Below are positions 17,578 to 29,050 of a stretch of 64,000 nucleotides of DNA, one piece after another; positions within the stretch are counted from its first letter, which is position 1; every line of letters starts with the position of its first letter. The stretch is from Pseudomonas putida (GTDB lineage Bacteria; Pseudomonadota; Gammaproteobacteria; Pseudomonadales; Pseudomonadaceae): assembly GCF_004357765.1 (NCBI RefSeq), contig NZ_SMTE01000017.1, forward strand, positions 50,675 through 114,674, in the 5' to 3' direction. Position numbers and translations under genes: made by a program. The notes under the pieces were generated by a model. It ran no database searches and had not been told where the DNA came from. It was given only the letters and a program-made list of their open reading frames with translations.

Positions 17578-17616
17578 GTTCAGCCAAGGTTCAGCCGGGG
17601 TTCAGCCGCGGTTCAG
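17578..17616 (+). promoter_or_regulatory. PhoP box: four GTTCAG repeats at 11-bp steps
   Basis: GTTCAG occurs at 17578, 17589, 17600 and 17611, each exactly 11 bp apart. A PhoP box is two such hexamers separated by five bases, so this is two tandem boxes, or a ladder for two PhoP dimers. A possible -10, TACTCT, begins at 17628, 11 bases after the last hexamer, which is the usual PhoP spacing with no separate -35. Confidence 0.85.
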
Positions 17617-17673
17617 GGGGCCTTCCTTACTCTAGCTTCACACACAGACATCGCCCACTACGGAGTGCCAACC

Positions 17674-18279
17674 ATGAAAACCCTGTCCTCATTGATCGCC
17701 GCCCTGGCCGTTTGCGCCGCTGGCATGACCACCGCCCAGGCCGCCGACGACAATTTCGCCAGCCTGACCTACGGCCAGACCAGCGACAAAGTGAAGAAGT
17801 CCGGTCTGCTGCAGCGCAATACCGACAACCTGAACGCCGACGGCATCATCGGCAAGGACGATACCTGGGGCGTGCGCGTCGGTAAGATCAATGACGAACG
17901 CCGCTACTACATGACCTACGACAACGTCTCCGGTGACCACAGTGGCCTCAAGTTGCGCCAGGAAAACCTGCTCGGCAGCTACGATGTGTTCCTGCCGGTA
18001 GGCGACACCACCAAGCTGTTCGGCGGCGGCACCGCCGGTATCACCAAGCTGACCCAGGACTCGCCCGGCATGAGCCGTGACAAAGACTATGGCTATGCGG
18101 TCGGCCTGCAGGCCGGTGTGATTCAGGAGATCACCGACAAAGCCTCGGTAGAGCTGGGCTATCGTTACCTGCGCAGCAACGCCGCCACCGAAGTGGGCGA
18201 GCACGGTGGGCCCAAGGCTGGCACCCTGCGTCTGACCAGCAGCGCGCAAACTTACCTGTCGGCCAACTACAAGTTCTGA
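17674..18279 (+). CDS. oprH: outer membrane protein OprH
   Basis: A 201-aa outer-membrane protein with a signal peptide cut after AQA (about residue 23) and a C-terminal aromatic NYKF typical of beta-barrels; alternating hydrophobic strands fit an eight-strand barrel. OprH replaces divalent cations at lipopolysaccharide under Mg2+ limitation. It is the first gene of oprH-phoP-phoQ and sits right behind the PhoP-box ladder, so the system should autoregulate. Confidence 0.93.
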   Translation: MKTLSSLIAALAVCAAGMTTAQAADDNFASLTYGQTSDKVKKSGLLQRNTDNLNADGIIGKDDTWGVRVGKINDERRYYMTYDNVSGDHSGLKLRQENLLGSYDVFLPVGDTTKLFGGGTAGITKLTQDSPGMSRDKDYGYAVGLQAGVIQEITDKASVELGYRYLRSNAATEVGEHGGPKAGTLRLTSSAQTYLSANYKF

Positions 18280-18297
18280 GCCGCTTCACAGGGTAAT

Positions 18298-18343
18298 CTG
18301 TAGAGGCCTGAATGCCGGTGAGCCGGCTGCGAGGCTTCTACAG
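18298..18343 (+). repeat. double hairpin between oprH and phoP
   Basis: Outer arms CTGTAGAGGCCT and AGGCTTCTACAG (one mismatch) enclose GCCGG-TGA-GCCGG. It is REP-like and may reduce phoP-phoQ expression relative to oprH. Confidence 0.55.
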
Positions 18344-18365
18344 GCCATTATGAAAGGAGAATGGC

Positions 18366-19043
18366 ATGAAATTGCTGGTGGTCGAGGATGAAGCCCTGCT
18401 GCGCCATCACCTCTATACCCGACTCGGCGAAAGTGGCCACGTGGTGCAGGCGGTGGGCGATGCCGAAGAGGCGCTGTACCAGGCCGGGCAATACCATTTC
18501 GACCTCGCCGTGATCGACCTGGGCTTGCCCGGCATGAGCGGCCTGGAGCTGATCGGCCAGTTGCGCAGCCAGGACCAGACCTTTCCCATCCTCATTCTCA
18601 CTGCCCGCGGCAACTGGCAGGACAAGGTCGAAGGCCTGGCGGCCGGTGCCGACGACTATCTGGTCAAACCCTTCCAGTTCGAAGAGCTGGAGGCGCGGCT
18701 GAACGCCTTGCTGCGTCGCTCCAGCGGATTCACCCAGTCGACCATCGCCGCCGGCCCACTGCTGCTGGACCTCAACCGCAAGCAGGCGACGTTGGATGAG
18801 CAGCCATTGGCGCTGACCGCCTACGAATACCGCATCCTCGAGTACCTCATGCGCCATCACCAGCAGGTCGTGGCCAAGGACCGCCTGATGGAGCAGCTCT
18901 ATCCGGATGACGAGGAGCGTGATCCCAACGTCATCGAAGTGCTGGTCGGTCGCTTGCGGCGCAAACTCGAGGGTGAGCACGGTTTCAAGCCCATCGACAC
19001 GGTCCGTGGCATGGGCTACCTGTTCACCGAGCGCTGCCGATGA
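18366..19043 (+). CDS. phoP: response regulator PhoP
   Basis: A 225-aa OmpR-family regulator: receiver with EDE acidic pocket near residue 7-9, Asp in LAVIDLGLPGMSG, Lys in YLVKPFQ; C-terminal winged helix with LTAYEYRILEYLMRHH and VRGMGYLF. GAAAGGAGAATGGC gives a strong ribosome site. It follows oprH and overlaps phoQ by four bases. PhoP activates oprH and Mg2+/cationic peptide adaptation genes, in line with the GTTCAG repeats upstream. Confidence 0.93.
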   Translation: MKLLVVEDEALLRHHLYTRLGESGHVVQAVGDAEEALYQAGQYHFDLAVIDLGLPGMSGLELIGQLRSQDQTFPILILTARGNWQDKVEGLAAGADDYLVKPFQFEELEARLNALLRRSSGFTQSTIAAGPLLLDLNRKQATLDEQPLALTAYEYRILEYLMRHHQQVVAKDRLMEQLYPDDEERDPNVIEVLVGRLRRKLEGEHGFKPIDTVRGMGYLFTERCR

Positions 19044-20386
19044 TCCGCTCGCTACGCGTACGCCTGATGCTGGCCGGCACCGTGTTGGCGCTGTTGTTCA
19101 TGCTGGCCATGCTGCCGGCACTGCAGAAGGCGTTCAGCCTGGCCTTGCAGGAGTCGATCGAGCAGCGCCTGGCCTCGGACGTGACCACGCTGATTTCCGC
19201 CGCGCGTATCGAGCATGCCCAACTGCAGATGCCCGAAACGCTCCCGGACGAGCGCTACAACCTGCCCTATACCGGCCTGCTCGGCTACATCTTCGACCGC
19301 GACGGGCAATTGGTGTGGCGCTCGAAGGCCACCGTCGACAAGCACATCAACTATCGCCCCCGCTACGATGGGCGTGGCAACGAGTTCGCACGCATTCACC
19401 AGGACGATGGCGAGGAATTCTTCGTCTACGACGTCGAGGTCAAATTGCTCGGTGGGCAAAGCGCAGCCTACAGCATCGTCGCCCTGCAGCCGGTGCGCGA
19501 ATACGAACACACGCTCCAGGGCCTGCGCGACGACCTCTACCTGGGGTTTGGCGCCGCGTTGCTGACCTTGCTGGCGCTGCTCTGGGCGGGACTGACCTGG
19601 GCCTTGCGCTCGTTGCGCCGGCTCAGTGTGGAGCTGGACGAAGTCGAGTCCGGGGCCCGCGATGGCTTGAGCCGCGAACACCCGCGTGAGTTGTTGCGCC
19701 TGACCGGCTCGCTGAACCGCCTGTTGCACAGCGAGCGTGAACAGCGTCAACGCTACCGGGATTCGCTCGGCGATCTGGCTCACAGTCTGAAAACCCCGCT
19801 GGCGGTCTTGCAGGGGGTGGGTGAAAGCATGGGCCAGCGCGGCGCAGAGCGGGAGCAGGCGCGGGTCCTGCAGACCCAGATCGAGCGCATGAGCCAGCAA
19901 ATCGACTACCAGCTCCAACGCGCCAGCTTGCGCAAGAGCGGCCTGGTGCGTCATTCGGTGCAACTGCGTCCGGTGCTCGACAGCCTGTGCAGCACGTTGA
20001 GCAAGGTCTATCGCGACAAGCGCGTGCAGGTCGACATCGAGGTGCCGCAACAGGCCCAGGTGCCGATGGAGCGCGGCGCACTGTTGGAACTGCTCGGCAA
20101 CCTCCTGGAAAACGCCTACCGACTGAGCCTGGGGCAAGTGCGCGTAAGTTTGGAGCAAGCCCCTGGTCGGCTGGTGCTGGCGGTGGAGGATGACGGGCCG
20201 GGCGTGCCGGTCGACCAGCGCGAACGGATTCTCGAACGCGGCGAGCGGCTGGACCGGCAGCATCCGGGGCAGGGCATCGGCCTGGCAGTGGTCAAGGATA
20301 TCGTCGAGAGCTATGACGCCCAGTTGAGCCTGGAGGATTCGCCGCTGGGCGGGGCGGCGTTCCGCATCACCTTTCACCTGGATTGA
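19040..20386 (+). CDS. phoQ: sensor histidine kinase PhoQ
   Basis: A 448-aa inner-membrane kinase with two membrane segments (about residues 8-30 and 168-190) around a periplasmic domain that contains an acid cluster (DDGEEF) as in divalent-cation sensors. The phospho-acceptor region is LGDLAHSLKTPLAVL, followed by LGNLLENAYR (N box) and DDGPGVP and GQGIGLAVV (G boxes). It overlaps phoP by ATGA. Known role: represses PhoP under high Mg2+. Confidence 0.92.
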   Translation: MIRSLRVRLMLAGTVLALLFMLAMLPALQKAFSLALQESIEQRLASDVTTLISAARIEHAQLQMPETLPDERYNLPYTGLLGYIFDRDGQLVWRSKATVDKHINYRPRYDGRGNEFARIHQDDGEEFFVYDVEVKLLGGQSAAYSIVALQPVREYEHTLQGLRDDLYLGFGAALLTLLALLWAGLTWALRSLRRLSVELDEVESGARDGLSREHPRELLRLTGSLNRLLHSEREQRQRYRDSLGDLAHSLKTPLAVLQGVGESMGQRGAEREQARVLQTQIERMSQQIDYQLQRASLRKSGLVRHSVQLRPVLDSLCSTLSKVYRDKRVQVDIEVPQQAQVPMERGALLELLGNLLENAYRLSLGQVRVSLEQAPGRLVLAVEDDGPGVPVDQRERILERGERLDRQHPGQGIGLAVVKDIVESYDAQLSLEDSPLGGAAFRITFHLD

Positions 20387-20415
20387 TTCCTACCCTTAAC
20401 GACCCGGGCCTGTCG

Positions 20416-20470
20416 GGCGGAATCCCGCCATCTGCCCTGTACCAATTCCGCCATCGGGCGGAAATCCGCC
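20416..20470 (+). promoter_or_regulatory. paired dyads upstream of the dctA sigma-54 promoter (activator sites)
   Basis: GGCGGAATCCCGCC at 20416-20429 and the perfect dyad GGCGGA-AA-TCCGCC at 20457-20470, 41 bp apart, with ATTCCGCC at 20445-20452 between. They lie 80-135 bp upstream of the GG/GC promoter, where a DctD/MifR-type enhancer-binding protein would sit. This is the 309-base phoQ-dctA gap. Confidence 0.5.
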
Positions 20471-20548
20471 ACATCTTCTCCAGCAAATCGCCCTGTCTCG
20501 GGGCATTTTCCCCTTGTAAATACGGCCTCTGCACCCTCGATGGGCATT

Positions 20549-20565
20549 TTGGCATCGCCCTTGCT
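20549..20565 (+). promoter_or_regulatory. sigma-54 promoter of dctA
   Basis: TTGGCATCGCCCTTGCT: GG at 20551-20552 and GC at 20563-20564, separated by exactly ten bases, close to the RpoN consensus TGGCAC-N5-TTGC. Confidence 0.75.
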
Positions 20566-20683
20566 ATCTCTCTGGCAGAGGCCTGCCCAGGCAGCTCGAA
20601 CACAACGACAAATCCCCCCAAGTGCAGGGGGGTTAGCGATTCAGGTGCCGCCACCCTGGGAAGGGTGAAACCGGCACACTTGA

Positions 20684-22018
<1,335 letters not shown>

Positions 22019-22037
22019 TCGTATTGCAGTGCTGAAG

Positions 22038-22063
22038 AAGGCGACCCTCGGGTCGCCTTTTTC
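22038..22063 (+). terminator. dctA terminator
   Basis: AAGGCGACC-CTC-GGGTCGCCTT followed by TTTT; classical intrinsic terminator 19 bases after the stop. Confidence 0.9.
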
Positions 22064-22091
22064 ATGTCTGGGATTCTTTCAACGGCGCATC

Positions 22092-22118
22092 GGGCCCTTT
22101 CGCGGGCTTACCCGCGAA
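22092..22118 (-). repeat. REP-like element
   Basis: Variant REP with the dyad TCGCGGG-CTTA-CCCGCGA (22100-22117) between the convergent dctA and sprT genes. Confidence 0.7.
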
Positions 22119-22127
22119 TGAGGTCGA

Positions 22128-22622
22128 TCATTCGACGCGGGTCTCGCCGCTGTACACCAGGATCTCCCGGCACCGCCGGCACAGATAGCGCCGTCCTTGG
22201 CGCACCAGCTTGTGGCGCTGGGCGGTGAAAGGGAAATCGCTTTCCGGGCACGGACAGCGATAGATGTAGCGGGTCACCACGCGCCGCTGGACTTCATAGT
22301 TATGGCAACGATTTGGCGGCAGTTCGTACACCCCGCGCATGATCAGCTGCCATTCCTCGCCATGGGCCTGGATGCGCTCGCCGAACAATTGATGGGCCAC
22401 CAGGTGCGCCACTTCATGGGCCACGGTCTGGCGCAGGAAGTCTTCCTGGTTGTCGCGGTACAGCTGTAGATTGAAACGCAGCAGGTTCTCGTGCAGGTGC
22501 GCGACGCCAGCTTTCTGGCCGCGTAGCTTGAAGCTGATTTCCGGGCGCGGGAACGGGCGTTTGAAGAAGGCTTCGGCTTGCTGGTAACAGGTTTCGACGC
22601 GTTGCTTGAGCAGCTCGGGCAT
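22128..22622 (-). CDS. sprT: SprT-family zinc metallopeptidase-like protein
   Basis: A 164-aa protein with the zinc-binding HEVAH at about residues 70-74 and a C-terminal four-Cys zinc ribbon (YRCPCPES and YLCRRC), the SprT architecture. The start is ATG 22622 (MPELLKQRVE); a TTG nine codons upstream lacks a ribosome site, whereas GAGGAG precedes 22622. SprT relatives include the DNA-protein crosslink protease Spartan; the bacterial role is unclear. Confidence 0.88.
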   Translation of the reverse strand: MPELLKQRVETCYQQAEAFFKRPFPRPEISFKLRGQKAGVAHLHENLLRFNLQLYRDNQEDFLRQTVAHEVAHLVAHQLFGERIQAHGEEWQLIMRGVYELPPNRCHNYEVQRRVVTRYIYRCPCPESDFPFTAQRHKLVRQGRRYLCRRCREILVYSGETRVE

Positions 22623-22764
22623 GGCGGGGTAGTTCTCCTCGATCGGCAATTATGCCGCAAGCTCCCGTCACCTGCCGAGCCGCTGGTCAGCGCACAGTCA
22701 AAGGCCGCTTTGCAGCGGCCCCTGGCATGATGCTCCAGTGTCGGTCGATCTGTTCTGTACAACG

Positions 22765-23364
22765 CTAGTTGGTATAGACGGGCCCCACGCCCAGTCCCCA
22801 GATGATCACGGTCGCGGCCATGATCGCCACCAGTACCACCAGCCCCACTGCCAGCACCGAGCTGGAAAACAGGAAGCCTTCATCCGATGGAATGTTCATG
22901 AAGGTCGGCAAGCCGACATACAGCAGGTACACGGTGTAGCAGATGGCTGCGGTACCGACCACCATGCCCAACCACAGGTGCGGGTAAAGCGCTGCGAGCC
23001 CGCCGAGGAACAGTGGGGTGGCGGTGTAGGTGGCGAAAGCGATGCACTGGGCCATGGATGGGTTCGCGTCATAGGTACGCGCCATCCAGTGGATGAACGC
23101 CCCCATCACCGCCACGCCGGCGAGCATCGCCAGATAGGACATGATGCTCATCCACAGCGCGCTCTCCATGGTCAGCATCACCGCTGGCCGTTCGCCGATC
23201 ACCCAGCCCACCTGGGTCGTGCCGATAAACGCGGAGACGGCAGGGATCGCCGCCAAAATCAAAGTATGGGTCAGGTACATGTGGCTGATGCTTTCTTCCT
23301 CGCCACGAATCTCCCGCCACTCCTGATCCGGATGGGTAAACAGCCCCACTACGTGATGAATCAT
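22765..23364 (-). CDS. YIP1-family inner membrane protein
   Basis: A 199-aa protein with a short soluble N-terminus (MIHHVVGLFTHPDQEWREI) and five hydrophobic segments from about residue 32 to 190. The start is ATG 23364, with AGAGGAG upstream; the frame stays open further upstream without conserved character. It resembles the YIP1-domain membrane proteins common next to ttcA in pseudomonads. Function unknown. Confidence 0.8.
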   Translation of the reverse strand: MIHHVVGLFTHPDQEWREIRGEEESISHMYLTHTLILAAIPAVSAFIGTTQVGWVIGERPAVMLTMESALWMSIMSYLAMLAGVAVMGAFIHWMARTYDANPSMAQCIAFATYTATPLFLGGLAALYPHLWLGMVVGTAAICYTVYLLYVGLPTFMNIPSDEGFLFSSSVLAVGLVVLVAIMAATVIIWGLGVGPVYTN

Positions 23365-23626
23365 GCCGGTCACTCCTCTCAGTGTTGCCAATCGCCCCCC
23401 AATGGAGCGCAAGCGGCCCGAGGCCAGGACACCGATACAAAGCGGTAATGTGGCCTTATGAGGCAGTATAGGAAGCCGTACCCGGCACAAACCCGGCTTT
23501 TTAGAGCAAATTGCGCTGTCAGCGCTCGGTCTGATTCCCTTGAAGTCTTTGACGGAATGCCTACAGCATCGCGCCGTTTGTGCGTAAAATACCCGCCTTT
23601 TGTCACACCTCGCGGATTCAAGCGCT

Positions 23627-24451
23627 ATGGGCACCCTCTCGGTCAACCAGAACAAACTGCAAAAACGCCTGCGTCGTCTCGCCGGCGAAGCCATCACCGA
23701 CTACAACATGATCGAGGATGGTGACAAGGTCATGGTCTGCCTGTCCGGCGGCAAGGACAGCTACACCATGCTCGACGTTCTGTTGCACCTGCAGAAGGTG
23801 GCACCGATCAAGTTCGACATCGTCGCCGTGAACATGGACCAGAAGCAGCCAGGCTTCCCCGAGCACGTGCTGCCGGCGTACCTGAAGGAACTGGGTGTCG
23901 AGTACCACATCGTCGAGAAGGACACCTATTCGGTGGTCAAGGAACTGGTGCCGGAGGGCAAGACCACCTGCTCGCTGTGCTCGCGTCTGCGTCGCGGCAC
24001 CCTGTACACCTTCGCCGACGAGATCGGTGCGACCAAGATGGCCCTGGGGCACCACCGCGACGACATCGTCGAGACGTTCTTCCTCAACATGTTCTTCAAC
24101 GGCTCGCTCAAGGGCATGCCGCCGAAGCTGCGTGCCGACGATGGCCGCAACGTGGTGATCCGCCCGCTGGCGTATTGCAGCGAAAAGGACATCCAGGCCT
24201 ATTCGGACATGAAGGAATTCCCGATCATCCCATGCAACCTGTGCGGCTCCCAGGAAAACCTGCAGCGTCAGGTGGTCAAGGACATGCTGGTCGAGTGGGA
24301 GCGCAAGCATCCGGGCCGTACCGAGAGCATCTTCCGCGCCTTGCAGAACGTCGCGCCGTCGCAACTGGCCGACCGCAACCTGTTCGACTTCACCAGCCTG
24401 AAGATCGACGAGAGCGCCACCCCGCGCTTCCTCGACGTACTGAACATCTGA
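23627..24451 (+). CDS. ttcA: tRNA 2-thiocytidine(32) synthetase TtcA
   Basis: A 274-aa PP-loop ATPase that thiolates C32 of some tRNAs. The ATP-binding loop is SGGKDS (about residues 38-43) and the iron-sulfur/catalytic cysteines are CSLCSR (about 120) and CNLCGS (about 204). The ATG at 23627 is chosen; an upstream in-frame codon at 23600 lacks a ribosome site. The next gene starts four bases after its stop. Confidence 0.95.
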   Translation: MGTLSVNQNKLQKRLRRLAGEAITDYNMIEDGDKVMVCLSGGKDSYTMLDVLLHLQKVAPIKFDIVAVNMDQKQPGFPEHVLPAYLKELGVEYHIVEKDTYSVVKELVPEGKTTCSLCSRLRRGTLYTFADEIGATKMALGHHRDDIVETFFLNMFFNGSLKGMPPKLRADDGRNVVIRPLAYCSEKDIQAYSDMKEFPIIPCNLCGSQENLQRQVVKDMLVEWERKHPGRTESIFRALQNVAPSQLADRNLFDFTSLKIDESATPRFLDVLNI

Positions 24452-24455
24452 GCCC

Positions 24456-25127
24456 ATGCGCGACTACCAGTGGCTGCATGAATACTGCCTGAACCGCTTC
24501 GGCTCGGCCCAGGCCCTCGAGGCCTTCCTGCCGCAGCCGCGCACCGCGGCGCAGTTACGTGACATCAGCGATGATCGCTATCTGTCGACCTTGGCCCTGC
24601 GCGTGTTCCGCGCCGGGCTCAAGCACAGTCTGGTGGATGCCAAGTGGCCGGCGTTCGAGCAGGTGTTCTTTGGCTTCGATCCGGAGAAGGTGGTGCTGAT
24701 GGGGGCCGAGCATCTGGAGCGGCTGATGCAGGACGAGCGCATCATCCGCCACCTGGGCAAGCTCAAGAGCGTGCCGCGCAACGCCCAGATGGTCCTCGAC
24801 GTGGCCAAGGAAAACGGCAGCTTCGGTGCATTCATTGCCGATTGGCCGGTGACCGACATCGTCGGCCTGTGGAAGTACCTGGCCAAGCATGGCAATCAGC
24901 TGGGTGGGCTGTCGGCGCCACGCTTCCTGCGCATGGTCGGCAAGGATACCTTCATCCCTACCGAGGACATGGCGGCTGCGCTGATCGCGCAGAAGGTGAT
25001 CGACAAGCAACCCACCAGCCAGCGCGACCTGGCGCTGGTGCAGCAGGCGTTCAACCAGTGGCACGAAGAGAGCGGGCGACCGCTGTGCCAGTTGTCGGTG
25101 ATGCTGGCGCATACCGTCAACCATTGA
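24456..25127 (+). CDS. DNA-3-methyladenine glycosylase I family protein
   Basis: A 223-aa protein resembling the adenine-glycosylase (Tag) family: the central helices with SVPRNAQMVLDVAKENGSF and the FADWP-like ADWPVTDIVGLWKYL block are recognisable. It is longer and more diverged than E. coli Tag (187 aa) and lacks the N-terminal MxRCxW zinc-binding start, so it is probably the pseudomonad paralogue rather than Tag itself. It starts four bases after ttcA and is likely co-transcribed with it. Confidence 0.8.
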   Translation: MRDYQWLHEYCLNRFGSAQALEAFLPQPRTAAQLRDISDDRYLSTLALRVFRAGLKHSLVDAKWPAFEQVFFGFDPEKVVLMGAEHLERLMQDERIIRHLGKLKSVPRNAQMVLDVAKENGSFGAFIADWPVTDIVGLWKYLAKHGNQLGGLSAPRFLRMVGKDTFIPTEDMAAALIAQKVIDKQPTSQRDLALVQQAFNQWHEESGRPLCQLSVMLAHTVNH

Positions 25128-25140
25128 GTCCTGTGTCGTC

Positions 25141-25166
25141 TTCTTCGCGGGCAAGCCCGCGAAGAA
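25141..25166. terminator. REP-like hairpin between convergent genes
   Basis: Perfect 11-bp stem TTCTTCGCGGG/CCCGCGAAGAA with CAAG loop. It touches the stop of the convergent DUF2069 gene at 25168 and can serve both sides. Confidence 0.7.
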
Positions 25167-25167
25167 A

Positions 25168-26529
<1,362 letters not shown>

Positions 26530-26614
26530 GTCGGTTCGCATCCAGCGGGGTGTGGCGGCTATTCTAACCATTGCGACTGACCCTTTCGCTTGAAACTTCG
26601 AGAAGGATTGACCC

Positions 26615-27079
26615 ATGGCAAGGCGTTTGGCAGCAGTATTGGCCATCACCGCGAGCCTGTTGCTCGGTGGTTGCGGTGCCGACTACGGCGTGGACCAGCA
26701 CGGCAACACGGTAAAGGCCGAACAGATCGACGGGCACTGGCTGGTGCTCAACTATTGGGCGGAATGGTGCGGTCCGTGCCGGACCGAGATTCCCGAACTG
26801 AACACCGCAGCCAAGCAGTGGGAGGGGCAGGGCATCAAGGTGGTGGGGGTGAACTTCGATGGCTTGCAGGGCCAGGACCTGAAACAGGCTGCCGACACCC
26901 TGGGCATCGGTTTCACCGTGCTCGCCCAGGACCCGGCCGAGCGCTACGACCTGCCGCGCAGCGAGGCGCTGCCGGTGACCTACATCATCGATGACAAGGG
27001 CAAGGTGCGTGAGCAACTGATGGGCGAGCAGACCCTGGAAGGGCTGCAGGCCAAGATCAAGGCGCTCAAGGGGGCCTGA
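26615..27079 (+). CDS. TlpA-like thioredoxin-fold lipoprotein
   Basis: A 154-aa protein with a signal peptide and lipobox LLGGC (Cys about residue 20) followed by a thioredoxin fold with active site WCGPCR (about residues 50-55) and cis-Pro region ALPVTYII. It would act as a membrane-tethered periplasmic thiol-disulfide reductase. It diverges from the arsC-like gene, and a hairpin follows the stop. Confidence 0.9.
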   Translation: MARRLAAVLAITASLLLGGCGADYGVDQHGNTVKAEQIDGHWLVLNYWAEWCGPCRTEIPELNTAAKQWEGQGIKVVGVNFDGLQGQDLKQAADTLGIGFTVLAQDPAERYDLPRSEALPVTYIIDDKGKVREQLMGEQTLEGLQAKIKALKGA

Positions 27080-27086
27080 AGCTTGC

Positions 27087-27107
27087 TGGGGCCGCATAGC
27101 GGCCCCA
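27087..27107. terminator. hairpin between convergent genes
   Basis: Perfect 9-bp stem TGGGGCCGC/GCGGCCCCA with ATA loop between the TlpA-like gene and the convergent META-like gene; no long U-run. Confidence 0.6.
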
Positions 27108-27114
27108 ATCATTC

Positions 27115-27519
27115 TCAGCCTTCTTCAGGCCAGAACCGCAGCGGTTTACCCGTGGCCGGCCAGAAGCGCAATTGCTCGGTTGGCGATACATCCCAGCGCT
27201 GCACGGTTTCCAAGGCCTGCAGGAAGCGTGCTTCCTGTTCCATCAACGCCGGGGCGCAGAGCTTGCGGGTCTTGCCGACCTTGCCGAAGCTCAGATGCTC
27301 GCCGTCCAGGGTGTAGGACGCGAACCAGTGGTTGCAGCCGCCATTGCCGTACGCGCGGCCATCGCTGTCCAGGTTCAGGGTCAGGTGGCTGTAATCGATC
27401 AGCGGACGTTCGCCGATCCACTCCAGCACGTAACTGCGCTCCTGCTCGAGCTTGGACGGTTCGGCAGCGCAGCCGAGCAGGCCAGTGGCGATCAGCGCGC
27501 CGGTCAGGACATGCTTCAC
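27115..27519 (-). CDS. META-domain-like lipoprotein
   Basis: A 134-aa protein starting at GTG 27519, which overlaps the upstream stop (GTGA). Signal peptide with lipobox LLGC (Cys about residue 17). The body carries a HslJ/META-like pattern: SDGRAYGNGGCNHWFASY and FGKVGKTRKLC, then a MEQEARFLQALE helix. Related proteins are linked to envelope stress and antibiotic tolerance, but function is unknown. Confidence 0.75.
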   Translation of the reverse strand: MKHVLTGALIATGLLGCAAEPSKLEQERSYVLEWIGERPLIDYSHLTLNLDSDGRAYGNGGCNHWFASYTLDGEHLSFGKVGKTRKLCAPALMEQEARFLQALETVQRWDVSPTEQLRFWPATGKPLRFWPEEG

Positions 27520-27953
27520 TTGGCGCTCTCCTGGCAACGAGGACACAGGTGTTTTTCACCGTGGCTGGCCCAGCCCAGTTCGGCGATGCGCGCGGTCGCG
27601 GCCGGCTGACGGGCTTTTTTCCCGAGCTTGGCGTCGACGGCGAATTCGAAGTCCAGCAGCGCTTCGCAGCTGTCGCAGGCGACCTGCCAGTTGAGGATCT
27701 CCAGCTCGTTGAACACCGGGCCCGTGGCCACGGCGACCCACTGACCCCGTGGGTTGATCAGGTGGCGCACGCTTTCCACGGTCAGGCGCATGGCCAGGTC
27801 CTTGCTGCCCTTGAGGGTGACCAGCAGGACGTCGCCCTTGTGCATCGAGCCACCATTGCCGGTGACCTGGTAGCGCCCTGGTACCAGTGCCCGGCACTCG
27901 ATCAGGGTGTGTTGCGGATTGAAGAGGGTGTAACGGAAATCGTGCTCGACCAT
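27516..27953 (-). CDS. conserved protein with two CxxC pairs
   Basis: A 145-aa protein from ATG 27953 behind GGAGG. The first 80 residues look beta-rich (PilZ-like in pattern: ALVPGRYQVTG, GDVLLVTLKG, RLTVESVRHLINP). Two Cys pairs, CDSC (about residues 92-95) and CPRC (about 137-140), would form a zinc site. It overlaps the next gene. Not recognised as a named family; function unknown. Confidence 0.7.
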   Translation of the reverse strand: MVEHDFRYTLFNPQHTLIECRALVPGRYQVTGNGGSMHKGDVLLVTLKGSKDLAMRLTVESVRHLINPRGQWVAVATGPVFNELEILNWQVACDSCEALLDFEFAVDAKLGKKARQPAATARIAELGWASHGEKHLCPRCQESAK

Positions 27954-27984
27954 GGGTCCTCCAGAAATGCCGCGTATCCTAGCA

Positions 27985-28974
27985 TCAACCTGTGACCAGA
28001 TTCTGCGGTTTACCTGCCGCCCAGCGGATGATGTTGTCGAGCGTCGTGGCGGCGATCGCGTCCAGCGCTTCACGGGTGAGAAAGGCCTGGTGCGCAGTGA
28101 CGATGACGTTGGGAAAGGTCAGCAGTCGGGCCAGTACATCGTCTTGCAATGGCAGGTCGGAGCGGTCCTCGAAGAACAGCTGTGCTTCCTCCTCATAGAC
28201 GTCCAGGCCGAGGTAGCCGAGCTGGCCGCTTTTCAGCGCATCGATCAGCGCCGGGGTGTCGACCAGTGCGCCCCGACCGGTGTTGATCAGCATCGAACCA
28301 GGCTGCAGCTCGGCCAGGCTGCGGGCGTTGATCAGGTGCTTGGTCTGCTCGGTCAGTGGGCAGTGCAGGCTGATGATCCTGGACTGGCGCAGTAACTCGG
28401 GCAGTTCCAGGTAGCGTGCGCCAAGGGCCTGCAGCTCGGGATTGGGGTAGGGGTCGTAGGCCAGCAACTGGCAGCCGAACCCGGCCATGATGCGGGCGAA
28501 GGCCACCCCGATCTGGCCGGTGCCGACCACGCCGACGGTCTTGCCGTGGAGGTCGAACCCGGTTAGCCCATGCAAGGTGAAGTCACCCTCGCGGGTGCGG
28601 TTGTAGGCGCGGTGCAGGCGTCGGTTCAGGGCCAGGATCAACGCCACGGCATGCTCGGCCACGGCATGCGGCGAGTAGGCAGGCACCCGCACCACGGCCA
28701 GGCCCAGGCGCTGCGCGGCCTCCAGGTCGACATGATTGTAGCCGGCCGAACGCAGGGCGATCAGCCGCGTGCCTCCGGCGGCCAGGCGCTCCAGTACCTG
28801 GGCGTCCAGTTCGTCATTGATGAACGCGCAGACGACCTCGTAGCCCAGGGCCAGCGCGGCGGTGTCGAGGGTCAGGCGGGCGGACTGGAAGTGCAGGTCC
28901 ATTGCGCTGTCGCGGGCGGCCTGGGTGAAGCTTTCCTGATCGTAGTGCTGGCTGCTGAACAACAGGGTGCGCAT
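27985..28974 (-). CDS. ldhA: D-lactate dehydrogenase (fermentative, NAD-dependent)
   Basis: A 329-aa D-2-hydroxyacid dehydrogenase, the same length as E. coli LdhA. Catalytic Arg is in ALRSAGYNHVD (about residue 78), the NAD loop is GVVGTGQIG (about 150), the Glu is in LDVYEEEA and the His in TAHQAFLT. It converts pyruvate to D-lactate. The neighbour on the same strand upstream is gacS, the same order as in P. aeruginosa. Confidence 0.93.
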   Translation of the reverse strand: MRTLLFSSQHYDQESFTQAARDSAMDLHFQSARLTLDTAALALGYEVVCAFINDELDAQVLERLAAGGTRLIALRSAGYNHVDLEAAQRLGLAVVRVPAYSPHAVAEHAVALILALNRRLHRAYNRTREGDFTLHGLTGFDLHGKTVGVVGTGQIGVAFARIMAGFGCQLLAYDPYPNPELQALGARYLELPELLRQSRIISLHCPLTEQTKHLINARSLAELQPGSMLINTGRGALVDTPALIDALKSGQLGYLGLDVYEEEAQLFFEDRSDLPLQDDVLARLLTFPNVIVTAHQAFLTREALDAIAATTLDNIIRWAAGKPQNLVTG

Positions 28975-29050
28975 GGGTGGGGTTCCTTGTCTTTTGAGAG
29001 GGGCCAGCCTTGGATTGTTGGGATGGTCATGAGAGCGAGCGCCGAACACC

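Noticed and set aside
24456-25127. Calling this gene canonical tag
   Set aside because: The zinc-binding N-terminus of Tag is missing and the length differs; only the family assignment is safe.
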